A stretch of 64,000 nucleotides of DNA, from contig JAJOZX010002363.1 in the NCBI GenBank assembly GCA_023014485.1, positions 72,501-136,500 of the forward strand. The letters run 5' to 3'. Within the stretch, counting starts at the first letter, position 1. Every line of letters begins with the position of its first letter. The notes under the pieces are model-generated. The model ran no database searches and had not been told where the DNA came from. It saw only the letters and a program-made list of their open reading frames with translations. Of the stretch, positions 43,900 through 55,547 are shown piece by piece. The DNA is from Bathynomus jamesi. Its lineage: Eukaryota; Arthropoda; Malacostraca; Isopoda; Cirolanidae. Made by a program: the position numbers and the translations under genes.

Positions 43900-44516
43900 A
43901 TATACAGCATATATAATTATTAATATAATAATTATTATATAATTCCACAAAAAAGTCAAAAAAGTCACTATTTTTATGTAGCTTCTTACCAAGCAAAACT
44001 AAATTATATTAAATTAACAAAAATATCTTTAGAATTCCTAAGTCATGCTGCAACTTTTTAGCACCCCTCATATTTGGAATTTGAAAGTTGAAAAATTCGA
44101 CACACCCTACCATCCCATGGTCCAAACGCTGTTTCCCAATGGCGACGCCGTCTTCCAGGATGATAATGCACCAATCCACACCGCTGGGGTCGTTAAAAAC
44201 TGGTTTGAAGAGCATGTTAGTGAAGTAGAACGCTTGGATTGGCCTCCACAATCCCCGGATCTTAACATTATCGAGCATCTGTGGTGTCAGTTGGAGCAGC
44301 AGGTCAGAAGCCGATTCCCACCGCCGGCGTCTTTGGAGGAACTGGAGCAGGTTTTGCTCGAAGAATGGCTCAGGATTCCTCTAGCCACTGTCCAACAGCT
44401 GTATGAATCAATTCCCCGACGCATTGCAGCTGTTATTGCCGCTAAAGGAGGACCAACTCCATATTAAGAATAAAAACCGCCATTTATCAAGGTGTTCATA
44501 TTATTTTGTCCAACCC

Positions 44517-44518
<2 letters not shown>

Positions 44519-44573
<55 letters not shown>

Positions 44574-44576
44574 TGA
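44519..44576. repeat. (AT)n microsatellite
   Basis: TA repeats adjoin the right end of the Tc1-like element, matching the TA target preference. A related run adjoins the left end (36780-36834). Confidence 0.9.
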
Positions 44577-45640
44577 TAATAATAATAACAACAAGATTAG
44601 TAGCAACTAATAGTCGTTAAAAGAAAGTTAAACTTAACTACTACTCTGAAAACAGTTACTGTGAGAAAAATATAGTAAGATTGGGGTAGAGTTGCGAGAT
44701 GCTTTTATTACAAAGGGAATTGAAATCAATATATTTAATTTAAATACTCTTAACACGTGTACATATATATGTAATAATAACAATAAATCAATATTAGTAA
44801 TAATATTTAAGTGGATGTTTAGAGGAGGAAAACAGATTTGATGCTTTAGTTTTAAAGCCGCATTACGCACTTGATATTCTTTTAACACATGCAATTTTAT
44901 AACCAAATTTGATGTACAGTAAAATTATTAATTCACATACTAGAAGATGGCATGTGAAAGTGAATGTGATGGTATATATCGAAGTAAATAACAGAAAACT
45001 ACATATTTAAAAGTAAATAAACAAATATGCCTGTGTTATGAGTATATAAAAAAGTTCTCGTATTTGAAGGTCATCTCGTTTGAAAATAAGCCAGTTTCCC
45101 TTAAAAAAGAGAGAAATTAATTTATTTAAATTAAAATAATAAATGTTCATTTTATTTTTCATAATACAGATATTAAACAAAGAACTTGTTTTCGATTTAA
45201 AATATGTTCAATCTGATTTTGATTTATGTATTGTTCGCAATTTGTTAATATATAAAAGTTGGATGTGATGTCGATGCATACTCTCGTTAGGCCTATTTAA
45301 ACCTTTCAGATATTCATTTTAAGTTTTCATTTCTACTGTCTGGCGGAACTTGCCTGAACAGAAAGTACTCGAATGTATGTATGTTTTTGCGTGCTTTTGC
45401 ATGTTTGTTCTTGTTTGTCTCATGAAAGAACTTTTTTTGAAGGAGGAAGGCGAGGATAAATCCTTTCTTAAATTTTTTTTTGAAGGAAGGTGAAGACGAA
45501 TCCTTTTTTTCTTTTTCTTTTAATTTTTTTTTCTTGAAGAACCATGAAAGACTCCTCATAAAGGAGGGACCGTCATGAAGGACGGGGGTGGGGGGGAGAT
45601 TCAAGTCGATCCATTTCTGTCTCACATTTTGACACTATAC
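44577..45640. other. No recognisable gene
   Basis: AT-rich sequence. A minus-strand frame at 45314-45625 is Lys-rich (FFKKKKLKEKEKKDSSS) because it reads poly-T/poly-C tracts, and I do not regard it as coding. Confidence 0.4.
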
Positions 45641-45644
45641 TACT

Positions 45645-45949
45645 GTGATATTTTCGTTAGTTTTAATGAAAATATCACAACTAAACCTACCAATCGTTAA
45701 GGGCGTACAGTTGACTTAACCGGGCATTCAATGAACCTAACCGGGTATCCAGTTGACCTAACCGGGCATTCAATTAACCTAACCAGGCATTCAGTTATTT
45801 TTTCTACCCTTCGTGCGGGTAGAAAAAATATTCCGCGTTTTAACGAAAATATCACAACTTAACCTAACCAGTCGTCAAGGGTATACAGTTGACCTAAGCA
45901 GGCATTCAATTAACTTGACCAGGCATTCAATAATTTTACCATAGGTTTC

Positions 45950-45989
<40 letters not shown>

Positions 45990-46145
45990 CGGTTAGATTA
46001 ATTGAATGCCCAGTTAAGTCAACTGTACGCCTTTGACGATTGGTTAGGTTCATTTGTGATATTTTCGTTAAAACTAACGAAAATATCACGACTAAACCTA
46101 ACCACTCGTCAAGGGCGTACAGTTGACCTAACCGGGCATTCCAAT
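45645..46145. repeat. Repeat array with GACCTAACCGGGCATTCAAT units
   Basis: At least eight related copies of a unit of about 25 bp (CAGTTGACCTAACCGGGCAT, CAATTAACCTAACCAGGCAT). They are broken by a GAAAATATCACAACTAAACC element, in both orientations, and a (TA)n run (45952-45985). CCTAA cores may hint at degenerate telomere-like origin. Confidence 0.7.
46056..46089. repeat. 15-bp perfect stem, 4-nt loop
   Basis: GTGATATTTTCGTTA, loop AAAC, TAACGAAAATATCAC. A related but imperfect copy lies at 45644-45675. Confidence 0.85.
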
Positions 46146-47100
46146 TTTATCCTATGTAAATAATGGTTCTCTATTTATTATACTGTATGTTTGCAGTAAA
46201 TAATAAATTTGTTGTTATTGTTTTCTTATCTTATTTTGGTTAGTTTGCAGAGTTTAAACTTTGGGGGGATATAGTTGAAAAGTTGAAAAGATCAACATTG
46301 GGGTGGTGATTGTTGAAAAACAGTATGTTGCGTGGGGGGGGGGGGGGGGGGATAGTTTAAAGATCCCATCCAATTTTCCAAACAACAGAATCACATCCTC
46401 ATCGCCAAATTAAACTTAGAATCACGATTGGTGCAGAGAGAAAAATACATGCTGTTCAGGTTAGCTCAATAAACAAACAGGCCGCGTCTTCCTGTTTATC
46501 TTTTTGTGTTGCCATTTAGTTTCCTTCTAGTGACTTTTCCAGTCAGTGACTTTTAGACTATGTATATATATATATACACACACACGTTACCTCATGTTCA
46601 GAATCAGATAAAACTTATCTTTTTAGAAGTTACTGTACTGCATTGTATACATCTCATCTGTGGTGGAACTATCAAAAACTGTTATAAATAAACTCTCTGT
46701 TGCTTATAATAACATTTTCCGTATGCTATGTAAGGAACCACAATGGTGCAGTGCCAGTTTTTATGTTCACTACGCGTAACCTACCTACCAGCCAAATGTT
46801 AATCCCGAAGAATATATATAGTTTCATTACTAGGGTCCAAAACAGCTCTAATATGTTATTATGCATTGTCCTGTCTTCAGATACTGTGTATAGATTTCTT
46901 CAACGGTTACAACAAACAAAATTAGAAAAATTTTATTAAAATAATGCTTAACAATTAAATATCGTGAATACTACTGAAATTATTATACATAATATTGAAA
47001 TATCGTAAATAATATTGAAATTATCATCGCGTATTAAATATTGTAGTATACATCGCTTTACTAATTATACTATGACATATGCAAATATTTTTCTGAACTT
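46146..47100. other. No recognisable gene
   Basis: Contains a G homopolymer of about 15 bp (46337-46351) and a short (TA)n/(CA)n run (46562-46585). No coding or RNA feature recognised. Confidence 0.4.
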
Positions 47101-47118
47101 TTAATCTTCTTCAAAATT

Positions 47119-49290
47119 TTAGCTCCATCTTCTGACTTCAAGTACTGAAATTCCTTGCAAGTCAGAAAAATTTTCTTTAATCATGAGTTCTGATTCTAAG
47201 TTTTCGATGAGGAACCGATTTCTCTCTTGCCTCCAGTTGGTTGTCATGAAGCTGAAAATTCTTTCAGACAGTGTCGGAATGAGGAATGGAAAATATATGC
47301 TCCAGAATTTTTTTGCAAGGTTTGGAGATGGAAAGGTCTTGAAGAAAAGCACTTATCGTTCATCCAGAGGTAACGACTTATCGCTATCGTTCAATTCTAC
47401 AATGAATTTGTTGAAAAGTAGATCACCATTCACTTCAATTTGGAAGAGCTGAACGAGTTCCACAATTTCTTCAAATTTTGGGACTTTCTCCAAATCTAAG
47501 CAGCTTATGGCTTGAAGTTTTCTATCCTCGAAGTCGAACCATTTCTCCAAATAATTGATTGCTGCATTGAGGAAACTTTGACAATCAATCTCGAATCGTT
47601 TAACTGCTGATTCATTATCGCATTTCTGTATCAATTGCCGAGCCAAGGTTCCATAAAATTTTTCAGCCTTTTTCTCACGTAACATTTGTAGACTATTACG
47701 CATGATTGTGTATAACTCAACAATTATTACTTCAACTGTTTCAAGTTTTTTCAATGCTGGCTGAATATCGGTGTAAATGTTCATTACAAATCTTAGATTT
47801 GGGTGGGTGAGTGGCACACTCTGTTGGCTTAAAAAAATAAGCTTCAACGGGCTCAAAAGAAGACAACAATCTTTTTATTGCTGGCAATAAAGAGAGCCAT
47901 CGGGTGGGCACCAGTGGTGGGCACCGTTAACCAAAAAGTTAACTTCGTTAACCGCTAATCCGTTAACCAAAAAGTTAACTTCGTTAACCGTTAATCCGTT
48001 AATTCGTTAAACATGTAACGGAAGTTACCGTTAACGTTAACTTTTATTATAAAAAAAATGAAAAACACAATATATATATAATTTAATTTTCCCTCTTCTT
48101 CTTATTTCACACTTAAAAATAATAAACAAGAACAACAATTGTTTGAAGCATTCTTGAACATTTCAAGAACAAGATAAAAAATAAAATAACCCTTACCTTT
48201 GTTATTTGGAACAGATATGGCACAGAATATTCGAGAAGTAATTGCACTGAAATTTCTTCGGTCTTCACAGCAAAGATACTAAAGAGTAAACAGCCTCTGG
48301 CGCCACACGCTCACATTTACTTCTCAACGCTATCTATTATCTCATAAAGAAACTAATTCACATTGGGACTTGAAAGTACCGGCAGGATCAACCGGGTAGA
48401 AAAATAATTATGGAGATTTTAAAGATGTGGTACCTAGAAGTACCGCCAGGACATAAAGGGTTAAGGTGAAAACGCTCCCATTGTAAGACATCAATTGACT
48501 TAATTTATGTCATCAAAGTGACATGAGAATTGAAATCTTACCTGATCAGTTTTATGGTTCTTGAAATGTATCAAGGAGACTACTAATAAGGTACTCACAG
48601 ACATATTATAAATATACATGACTTACTTGACAACGATTATTTTTAAATATTCACTAGCACAACATGTTGCGCAAGAGACAGACTGCAAATGAAACGAATG
48701 TAGTTATTTGTTGTAATTGTTACATATATATTATTGAAAGTGCCTTAAAATGCTCGTGATATTTCTTGAAAGAAGTTGAAACATTCAACTCAAATGGCAA
48801 ATCTTTCCGCCTGATTTTACAGTCGACCATGTTTTGCTCAAACCAATGCCATAAATAACTACCATATTTGGTAAGACACAAATTGTGGCGACGGAAACAA
48901 ATATATCGCCTGATTTTGCACTGCGGAAATGGAAATTCGTTCATCACTATTAACAGTGGCGGATTAATTGCGCACCTGTTCAGCACTGAAAATAATAGAA
49001 ACTTTTAAACGTTTATTTATGAGTTTTTTGGGTTAACGGACTTGAGTTAACGGAAGTTAATTAGTCCGATAATGATTTTCAAAGTTAACTTAAAAGTTAG
49101 ATCGTTAACGAAAAAGTTAACTTCGTTAATTAACGATTAACGGATTAACGGTTTGTGCCCAGCTTTGGTGGGCACATGGCGCAACAATTCAGACCAATCG
49201 GTCTCCAACCAGTTGAAAAATTCCTTTAGTTCGGCGGTTTTTTTAGTGGAAGAGCTGAACTCGTTGTAAATTTTTATGATGATTGCCTTC
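47119..49290 (-). pseudogene. hAT transposase remnant split by a MITE
   Basis: Read from 49290 down: MKAIIIKIYNEFSSSTKKTA, then LKEFFNWLETDWSELL. The conserved RHVPTRWLSLLPA block spans the MITE insertion site. SLLPAIKRLLSSFEP and the frame at 47856-47353 follow. The C-terminal dimerisation block LSERIFSFMTTNWRQERNRF lies at 47352-47119. N-terminal zinc finger and catalytic Asp regions are absent, cut off by the LINE fragment at 49290. Frameshifts occur near 47850 and 47350. Confidence 0.8.
47912..49167. mobile_element. hAT-type non-autonomous element, 1,256 bp
   Basis: GTGGGCAC is duplicated at 47904-47911 and 49168-49175. Ends CAGTGGTGGGCACCGTTAAC and complement of CAAAGCTGGGCACAAACCGT. 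Subterminal regions are packed with GTTAAC/TTAACG repeats (47935-48040 and 49030-49150). A minus-strand frame at 48720-48986 has no known relative. Confidence 0.9.
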
Positions 49291-49949
49291 ATAATGCATC
49301 CAGAGATGCTTTTTTAATGTGGTGTGAACAAGGGAAGCCAAGGCAAGGCCCTGTATTACAGGGAACTGAGAATATAGTCAACTTATGGAAGGAACATTAC
49401 AGTGAGTTATTCAACTCTGTACGTAAGAACAATAATGCTAATTTTGATGCTACCTATAGTCCAGATATAAGAGTTAGTGTATTTGAGACTAAACAGCCCA
49501 TAAAATGTTTAGATTGTAACAATTCATGTAGTATTGATGGTATTTCTGCTGAGCATCTGAAATTTAGTAGTGACAGATTAGTGTTTCTGTCAGCTTTGCG
49601 CTTTACAGGTTTACTCATACATGGTGTTTTGCCGGATAAATGTTATCCGTTGTTTTGGTGCTAGTACTAAAAGATAGAAAGGGTAAAATCAACAGTAAAG
49701 ATAACTGTAGGCCAATAGTCTTGGCCAGTATTATGTCTAAGGTGTTTGAATATGTACTCATTAATAGACTTGAATGTTATCTGCATACTAGTGATAACCA
49801 ATTTGGTTTCAAAAAGAAACACAGTACTGATATGTGTGTGTGTGTGTGTGCGTATGCCTTGAAGGAAATGGTCTGTAAATACCAAACTCTAGATGCTAAT
49901 GTATTTTTGTGTTTCCTGGATACTTCTAAAGCATTTGATCGTGTTAATT
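49291..49949 (+). pseudogene. LINE reverse transcriptase fragment
   Basis: Two frames carry the start of a non-LTR RT: SSFDGIS-like CSIDGISAEHLKF, then after a shift near 49650 LVLKDRKGKINSKDNCRPIV, VFEYVLINRLECYL, FGFKKKHSTDMC and FLDTSKAFDRVN. A (GT)n insertion within the conserved DMC region (49832-49850) adds Val-Cys codons. The catalytic YADD block and everything after are missing: the sequence passes into the Gypsy LTR. Confidence 0.85.
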
Positions 49950-50086
49950 AAATGAGAACCAACTCTTTGTAATCATTTATTTATTTATATAAACTCAAAC
50001 AATGACAACGGTCTTCTGAAAAAGGAATAAGCATAATAAGTAGTCACTTGAATAAAACATAAACATAAACATAATCATTGTCCTCT
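49950..50086 (-). repeat. 3' LTR of the Gypsy element
   Basis: On the element strand it starts AGAGGACAATGATTATG and ends GGTTCTCATTT. It contains AAGACCGTTGTCAT (plus coordinates 50002-50015) preceded by a TTATTATGC TATA-like stretch and TTTTTCAGAAG, a plausible start site. Confidence 0.85.
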
Positions 50087-50642
50087 ATCTCCTCCCAAGT
50101 CTTTGATACTAGATGTGATATGAGGTAATTGCAGTACAGTAGTGCGAAGACTTATATTGTTTTATAAAGTGAATACAGTATAGTACTTTAATAGGAAAAC
50201 ATAGATACTAGTTTATTTAAGAGTAATATGAGAACATAAGGCTTTGCTATTACATCATGATGAATACGATACTGTAGAAACTAAAATATAAATACTTATG
50301 GAATTATACAGTGCATTATATCCAATCAAACATATTACAATACAATTAGAGAGTTCAGCGAGAGATTGAATCGTATATTAAAATAAGGGTTGTACAACGG
50401 TATTCCTGACAAAAGTAATAGTACAGTAATGAGGTTACAGCTGTATTGGGAACACAATATAAAGTTCTTAGTAAGTAAAGTGTAAAGTGTGCTGTACTCT
50501 ATCTCTCCCCCAAGTCTTTGAGCCAGTAGTTTTATAAAGATTATTAAGGATAATATGGCAAAAAAAAAAAAATTTGTATGTTTACGGATAAAGACTAAAC
50601 CTTATTTTGTCAGTGCCCTTAATTTAAAGCATACTTGATTGG
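50087..50642. other. 3' non-coding region of the Gypsy element
   Basis: 556 bp between the end of pol and the 3' LTR. AT-rich with an A run at 50564-50573. CTATCTCCTCCCAAGTCTTTGA next to the LTR has a near copy at about 50498, suggesting a duplicated polypurine-tract region. Confidence 0.5.
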
Positions 50643-52230
50643 TTACTCTTCTTGATTCATATGGTAGTCTTCATGCCAGGTAGGGGGGCGTCTGGTACGG
50701 TTCGAACGCCTTAGTGGAGTTGCAGTTTGGGGTGCCGTACCCATTGGCCTAGGGGGTGCAGGTGGTAGTATGTCGATGGGCGGCGTTGACATGTCTTCTT
50801 GGGTTGGGGGTGTGGTCTCTTCAGGGGTCGGGCGCCTGCGTTCAACGTGTGGGCTGGACCGTGTCGGACTACGGGGTGAAGCGGGTGTCTTTGGTCCTGG
50901 GGCTGACCTGGCAGGTGTAGGTGGTGCAGCAGGTGGGCTGTTGGTGGGCACCGCTAGGAAGTTCTTCAAATGTTGGTCTATGGTCATCTTTCGAGCAGGT
51001 GTGCTGAAGGGTTCATATTTTTTAAGGAATTTCCTGTTCCTTACAGTTACCCTCCCAGATCCATCGACCCTAACCACGTACTGGTCAAACTGCCTGACTT
51101 CGGTGACCACACCTGTCTTGTCCCATTTACGGGCGTGTGGACCGACCTGCTTCTGGATGCGTATAAGGTCTCCGACTGCTAGTGGTGGGAGTCTCTTGGT
51201 GTGCTCTGACCAGCGTTCTGCTCCCCTCATGTGGCGGTTCCTCAGAGCTTCTTCTCGGGTGGCCAAGTTTTCACGCCACGTGCCGTGTGGTTTATATCGG
51301 CCGGGAATGATTGGAATGAAGTCCCGGATAGGGCGGCCGAATGCACACATTGCTGGGGAGTGTTTTGTATCTCTATCCGGCGTGTTTCTGTATTGAAGCA
51401 TGGCCCGTTGAAAGTTTTCGGTGTTGAGGTCGCCGTTTGGTCCAGTGTTGTCGGTTATTAGGCGTTTCGTTGTCTTGACACCAACTTCTGCCCGACAGTT
51501 GCTGTGAGGGAAAGCCACTGATGAGAGTCGGTGGTGTACGCCCCAGTTTTTGAGGAACTGCCGTGTGGCTGCTGCGGTAAATTCAGGGGCCCCCATCGGA
51601 AGCCAGTTCGTCGGGGATGCCGAAGGTGACGAAGGTCCGTCGGAGGCAGGCGATGAGTCCAGCAGCACCATCTGATGACCTCTCTACTATTAGCCAGTTA
51701 GAGTATCTGTCCACCACGACCAGGTAGTTTACTCCTTTGTAGTGGAAGTAGTCCGCGCAGACGCACTGGAAGGGGTATTCTGGTGATGTTGGTGGAGTGG
51801 GTGGAGCGCTGGGCTGGGTTGGTGCCATGCGGTTGCAGTGGTTGCAGCTAGCCCGTAGTGCTGTGATGGCTGGTGTGATGCCAGGCCAGAAAATGGAGTC
51901 TTCTGCTCTGGAGATCATGGATGAAGTACCTTGATGAGCTGAGTGGAGTGAAGCCAGTACTTCTTGCCTGAGGGCCGGCGGGATAACCGTGCGGTTCCTG
52001 TACATTACCACGCCGTCAACAGTGCGGAGGTCGTCGCGAAACTGGTGATATTCCCGCAGCTGTGCAGGGAGTGCATGGCGGGATTCAGGCATGCCGGACT
52101 CTATGACATTGGCTAAACTATTCATGACTTCATCGCTGGTCGTGGCGGTGCGTACTCGATCCCATGTCACTGATGCCAGGCTCAGCGAGTTGAGTGTTGA
52201 TGCGGCTGCAGAAATGACGCAGGCTTCCAT
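50643..52230 (-). pseudogene. Integrase region of the Gypsy element
   Basis: Frame 52230-51583 has an H-x-H/C-x2-C zinc region (LHSAHQGTSSM, ASCNHCNRM) and the first catalytic Asp (CADYFHYKGVNYLVVVDRYS). It also has the second in [10 protein letters not shown], where the frame shifts near 51600. Frame 51671-50643 continues with the Glu region ([17 protein letters not shown]), then a [20 protein letters not shown] barrel and a long Pro/Thr/Arg tail. No chromodomain is seen. One frameshift in the core means this copy is probably inactive. Confidence 0.85.
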
Positions 52231-52234
52231 GCCA

Positions 52235-54367
52235 TTACCATCTGTCAGTGATGTCCGTATGCCGGCTAGGAAGGTGGGGGGGGGGAAAGAACGCCGTTCC
52301 CTCGCATGGTTGATGGATGGCTGCTACGTCATCGGGGAGTGTCAGTGGTATGGGGTCGCCAGTGGGGTATCGTGACACCCCGTCAGCAGCTTTGTGTTTC
52401 GCGCCTGGTACGTGGATCATCCGGAAGCGGTACCTGAGGGTTTTTTCCTTCAAGTTTCTGAGGCGTGTATTAGATATGTCCTCTAGGGATCTGTCACCAA
52501 ACACTTTGAGGAGAGGTTTGTGGTCCACTGCAATTATTAGGTCTTCGCATCCCAGCACGAAGTACCTCGCCTTGTCAAGGGCATCGGCGACAGCAAGTGC
52601 TTCTCCTTCTACTGGTGCATAGCGGGACTCAGCTGAGGTAGTGAATCTACTGCCGACCAATGTGACACGCCATCCAGTATGGCAGCAGAAGGGTTCGACT
52701 CGTGTACAGGTGCAGTGTTTCTGAAGTAGCCAGTAGCCGATGCCTGTTTTCGACCAGTCTGTGGCGAGGCATGTGGGCTTGGTTTTGTCAAAAATTTTAA
52801 CACCCTCCTCTATTTCTGTGATGATGACATCCTTTGATTCTTCGAAGATGGTTTCCAATTCGTCATCCCACTTGAAAGGTGTTCCTGGCTTCAGAAGTAG
52901 GCGGAACGGCTGCATCCTCTTGGCCATGCTGAAGGCATACGACACCTGGTTGATGAGCCCGAACCATGATCGAACGTCGGTGATGTTCTTTGGAGATGGA
53001 AACTCTAGGATTGCTTTGAGGTATTTTTTACAGGGTCGGACACTGTCAGATGTGATCTCGAAGCCTGCAAATTCAACCTTGTCCTGACAGAACACAAACT
53101 TGTCGGGGTTCAGTGTGATTCCGTGTCTGCCGCAGGTGTCAAGCCACTGGGTGGCCTGGAAGAAGCTCTCCTCCACTGTGTCTGACCAGAGCAAGACGTC
53201 GTCAATGCACTTTGTATTGTTAGGGATGCTCGATACAATTTCGTCGTACCTTCTTGTGTAACCGTCACCAGATGCAATGTAACCCTGGGGAGCGGTTTTG
53301 TAACGGTAGCGACCCCAGGGCGTTATGAAGGTGGTCAAGTGGCGGTCTTCTTCACAGATTGGTACGCTGTGATATCCATTCCATGCATCAAACACTGTTT
53401 TCTTTTTGCCTTGCGGTACTGATCTGGCCTGGTGGAATGGCGATTGAGTGTGGTGTGTTTCGCGGGTGGCGTGAGCGTTGAGGGGTTGAAAGTCAACGGT
53501 ACGCCTTGGTTTTCCGTTCTTTTTGGCGCACACCACCATTCTGTGACACCAGGTTACGGGCTCACCAACGGGTACTGGTTCAAGGACACCCAGTCTGACA
53601 TCTTGGTCGAGGCCAGCCTTCACGTCCTCCTGCCAGTGGATTGGTACTGGGACGGGGGTGTGATGTGCGACTGGTTTGGCATTGGGGTCCACCATCAATT
53701 TCATTGGGGGGCCGTCCATCATGGGCAGCGCTTGGTGGTCACAAGTGTTGAAGGTGCTTGATTTGTAATAGTCCAGCAGGTATTCCTTGAGCTTTTGCTG
53801 GTTCGCCGCAACAGCGGGTAGCGGTAGCTCGATTGGAGGTGATGGAGGATGTTGGCGTCTTGGACAGTCACAGTTAGTTACAAGTCCGCTGTCACTGTGT
53901 GGCGTGCTGGCACTGTTGTTACAGTATTGTGCTGGATCCAGTTGGACTTCCCCCACTGTAGGAAATCTTCCCGAGATAATGCCGAGTGAAACGCATGCCT
54001 CTCTGCTGATGAAGAACTTGTCAGAAGAATCTGTCACATATGTTACCTGTCTCGTTTCTACTTGTTGGCCCTGTTCATCCTTGCCAGTGAGGCGAAGTAT
54101 GGCTGCGCCAAGGATTTTGATGCCCTTGTTGTTGGCGGCGTGCATCTTCATGGTCACAGGGATGAGGTCAGACTGGAGAAGCCCGAGGCGGTGGATAACC
54201 TTGATACCGGTGAGGCAGCTCTGACAGCCTGTGTCTGCCATGGCAGGCAGTACCACGGTTTTTGGGTGGGCATTGAGGGTTGCCCCAAGCGCCTCGTAGT
54301 CTTCGGGGAGAGTCCTGACTGTCAGGTTGATGTGTGGCTGTGGTTGTGAGTTCTCCTTGATCCACAT
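52235..54367 (-). CDS. Pol of the Gypsy element: protease, RT, RNase H (710 codons)
   Basis: Aspartic protease with ADTGCQSCLTG near residue 44. RT with VDFQPLNAHATRETHH, FDAWNGYHSVP and the polymerase box KCIDDVLLW, where Cys replaces the usual Tyr/Phe of YxDD; I believe this is normal for this clade. RNase H follows from CLATDWSKTGIGYWLLQ to VDHKPLLKVFGDRSL. The start overlaps the Gag frame. The 3' end is cut by a frameshift at about 52235, before integrase. Confidence 0.85.
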   Translation of the reverse strand: MWIKENSQPQPHINLTVRTLPEDYEALGATLNAHPKTVVLPAMADTGCQSCLTGIKVIHRLGLLQSDLIPVTMKMHAANNKGIKILGAAILRLTGKDEQGQQVETRQVTYVTDSSDKFFISREACVSLGIISGRFPTVGEVQLDPAQYCNNSASTPHSDSGLVTNCDCPRRQHPPSPPIELPLPAVAANQQKLKEYLLDYYKSSTFNTCDHQALPMMDGPPMKLMVDPNAKPVAHHTPVPVPIHWQEDVKAGLDQDVRLGVLEPVPVGEPVTWCHRMVVCAKKNGKPRRTVDFQPLNAHATRETHHTQSPFHQARSVPQGKKKTVFDAWNGYHSVPICEEDRHLTTFITPWGRYRYKTAPQGYIASGDGYTRRYDEIVSSIPNNTKCIDDVLLWSDTVEESFFQATQWLDTCGRHGITLNPDKFVFCQDKVEFAGFEITSDSVRPCKKYLKAILEFPSPKNITDVRSWFGLINQVSYAFSMAKRMQPFRLLLKPGTPFKWDDELETIFEESKDVIITEIEEGVKIFDKTKPTCLATDWSKTGIGYWLLQKHCTCTRVEPFCCHTGWRVTLVGSRFTTSAESRYAPVEGEALAVADALDKARYFVLGCEDLIIAVDHKPLLKVFGDRSLEDISNTRLRNLKEKTLRYRFRMIHVPGAKHKAADGVSRYPTGDPIPLTLPDDVAAIHQPCEGTAFFPPPHLPSRHTDITDRW

Positions 54368-55416
54368 GTCCGATAGTTCATTGTAAATGTGATGGTCGAG
54401 GGCGATTGCTCTTTTCTTATGTGGCTCGGAAGTGTTGCTTGTGGCGCAGAGAAGATCAAATACCGCACCTTCGCACTCATCAGCTTTATTAGGAGTGGCT
54501 GAAAGGCTCTTGTCCTTGTCTTTGCTCCTGCATACGGATTCCCAATGGCTGTCGCGCTTGCAAATTTTGCATTTGTGGTTGTACGCAGGGCAATCCTTCT
54601 TGCGTATGTGGACTGGGGCTCTTCTGCCGTGTCCTTTTTTACCACAATATGAACAGGGGCATTTTTGTCTTGTGGGGGTATTTGCTTACTTCTCCTGTAT
54701 GTGCTGCCTGCGGCCTCCACGGCATGGGAGTCCAGCAGTCGTGATGCTGAGCGCTTGCCTGCTTCCTTCGCCTCGACAAACTGAAAGACGTCTTCCAGGG
54801 TCATCTCCTGGTTACTGTTGCCGAGGAGTTCCAGTTGTATTTCCGGGTCAGCAATTCCGCGGGTAAGGACGTCGCGAAGGATGGGGTCAGTGTAATTTAC
54901 GTTGTTGTTGCAGCTTGGGCATTCAACAAGAAATTTGCAGACTCCGGCCTGACCACGAAGACGGGCTCCAAAACTGCGCACAGTTTCGTCGCGGTCTTGT
55001 CGCATATTGTGTAGGGTAACCCTGGCTACCATGGTGTTCTCCTCTCGGACAGCTAGTTTCTTGATTGCAGCAAGGACTTCATCTTCGGTTTTGTTTGTTA
55101 GGCTTCCACCTGCGGATCTTGTCAAATCTTTGCGGAGTGAATCGTCGCAGCATTCAAGTAGTTGTACCACTTTGTCCCTACCAGTGATTTTTGTAGCTTC
55201 CGCATAATCTGTCCAACGCGACGTAAAATATGCCCAGTCTTCACTGGTACCTGCAGCCGAAATGGTTGGCCGTCTTACTTTCTCAACCTTTGCAGAGACT
55301 GTCGGGCTTGGGACATGGGTCGTGCAGTGGGCTGTTATAAGTGCGGCTACAATGGCTGGGTCCAGGTCTGCTGTGACATAGGTACAACCTGTGATAGGAC
55401 ATTCTACGGCAGGCAT
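54330..55416 (-). pseudogene. Gag of the Gypsy element, frameshifted
   Basis: MPAVECPITGC opens with a C2H2-like pair (CPITGC, then HCTTH). The capsid-type region follows (AYFTSRWTDYAEATKITGRD, VQLLECCDDSLRKDL, HNMRQDRDETVRSFGARLRG, VLTRGIADPEIQLELLG). The nucleocapsid zinc knuckles (SYCGKKGHGRRA, CKICKRDSHWESVC) are in a different frame from about 54660 on, so one base has been lost or gained, unless a programmed shift occurs there. Confidence 0.8.
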
Positions 55417-55533
55417 TGTGGATAGCGTTTGTTGAAGTTGCTTAATTAGGTTGGGGTGGTTGACAGTTGCTTGAATTTACCACGTATGTAGACTTATTTT
55501 ATTATTTATTTAATTAATCAGTCATTTGTACCT

Positions 55534-55547
55534 AAGACCGTTGTCAT
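55534..55547 (-). promoter_or_regulatory. Putative self-priming primer-binding site
   Basis: Directly after the 5' LTR the element strand reads ATGACAACGGTCTT, the exact complement of the LTR-internal AAGACCGTTGTCAT. No tRNA-like TGG start is present. This is the arrangement known from Tf1/sushi elements, where the 5' end of the RNA primes its own first strand. Confidence 0.6.

Larger units (their letters stand above)
37718..44109 (-). mobile_element. hAT-like element B (outer)
   Basis: Ends TAGGGTGTGTCAATTT and complement AAATTCGACACACCCTA. The 9-bp duplication CCATCCCAT is exact, and the intact Tc1 reading frame across it confirms the site. It contains a long transposase ORF and the related element C, inserted upstream of the first coding exon. 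Confidence 0.9.
37018..44467 (+). pseudogene. Tc1-type transposase, split by an insertion
   Basis: First part 37018-37717: [19 protein letters not shown], a helix-turn-helix ([17 protein letters not shown]), then the first catalytic Asp in [12 protein letters not shown]. Second part 44110-44467: second Asp in FQDDNAPIHTA and the Glu in PDLNIIEHLW, normal C-terminus TPY. A 14-bp tandem duplication near 37555-37580 shifts the frame before the insertion, so the gene was dead or dying anyway. The length without B would be normal. Confidence 0.9.
36835..44519 (+). mobile_element. Tc1-like DD34E transposon split by nested hAT-like elements
   Basis: Ends CAGGGGTTRGACAAAATAAT and complement, flanked by TA within (TA)n. 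Without the insertion it is 1,284 bp, the usual Tc1 length. Element B (37718-44109) is inserted in the transposase gene with a 9-bp duplication CCATCCCAT (37709-37717 and 44110-44118). Confidence 0.95.

Noticed and set aside
45314..45625. 103-aa Lys-rich frame
   Set aside because: Translation of poly-T and C-rich tracts; no conserved motif.
50770..51396. 208-aa plus-strand frame within the Gypsy element
   Set aside because: Antisense shadow of the Pro/Thr-rich integrase tail; high GC leaves few stops.
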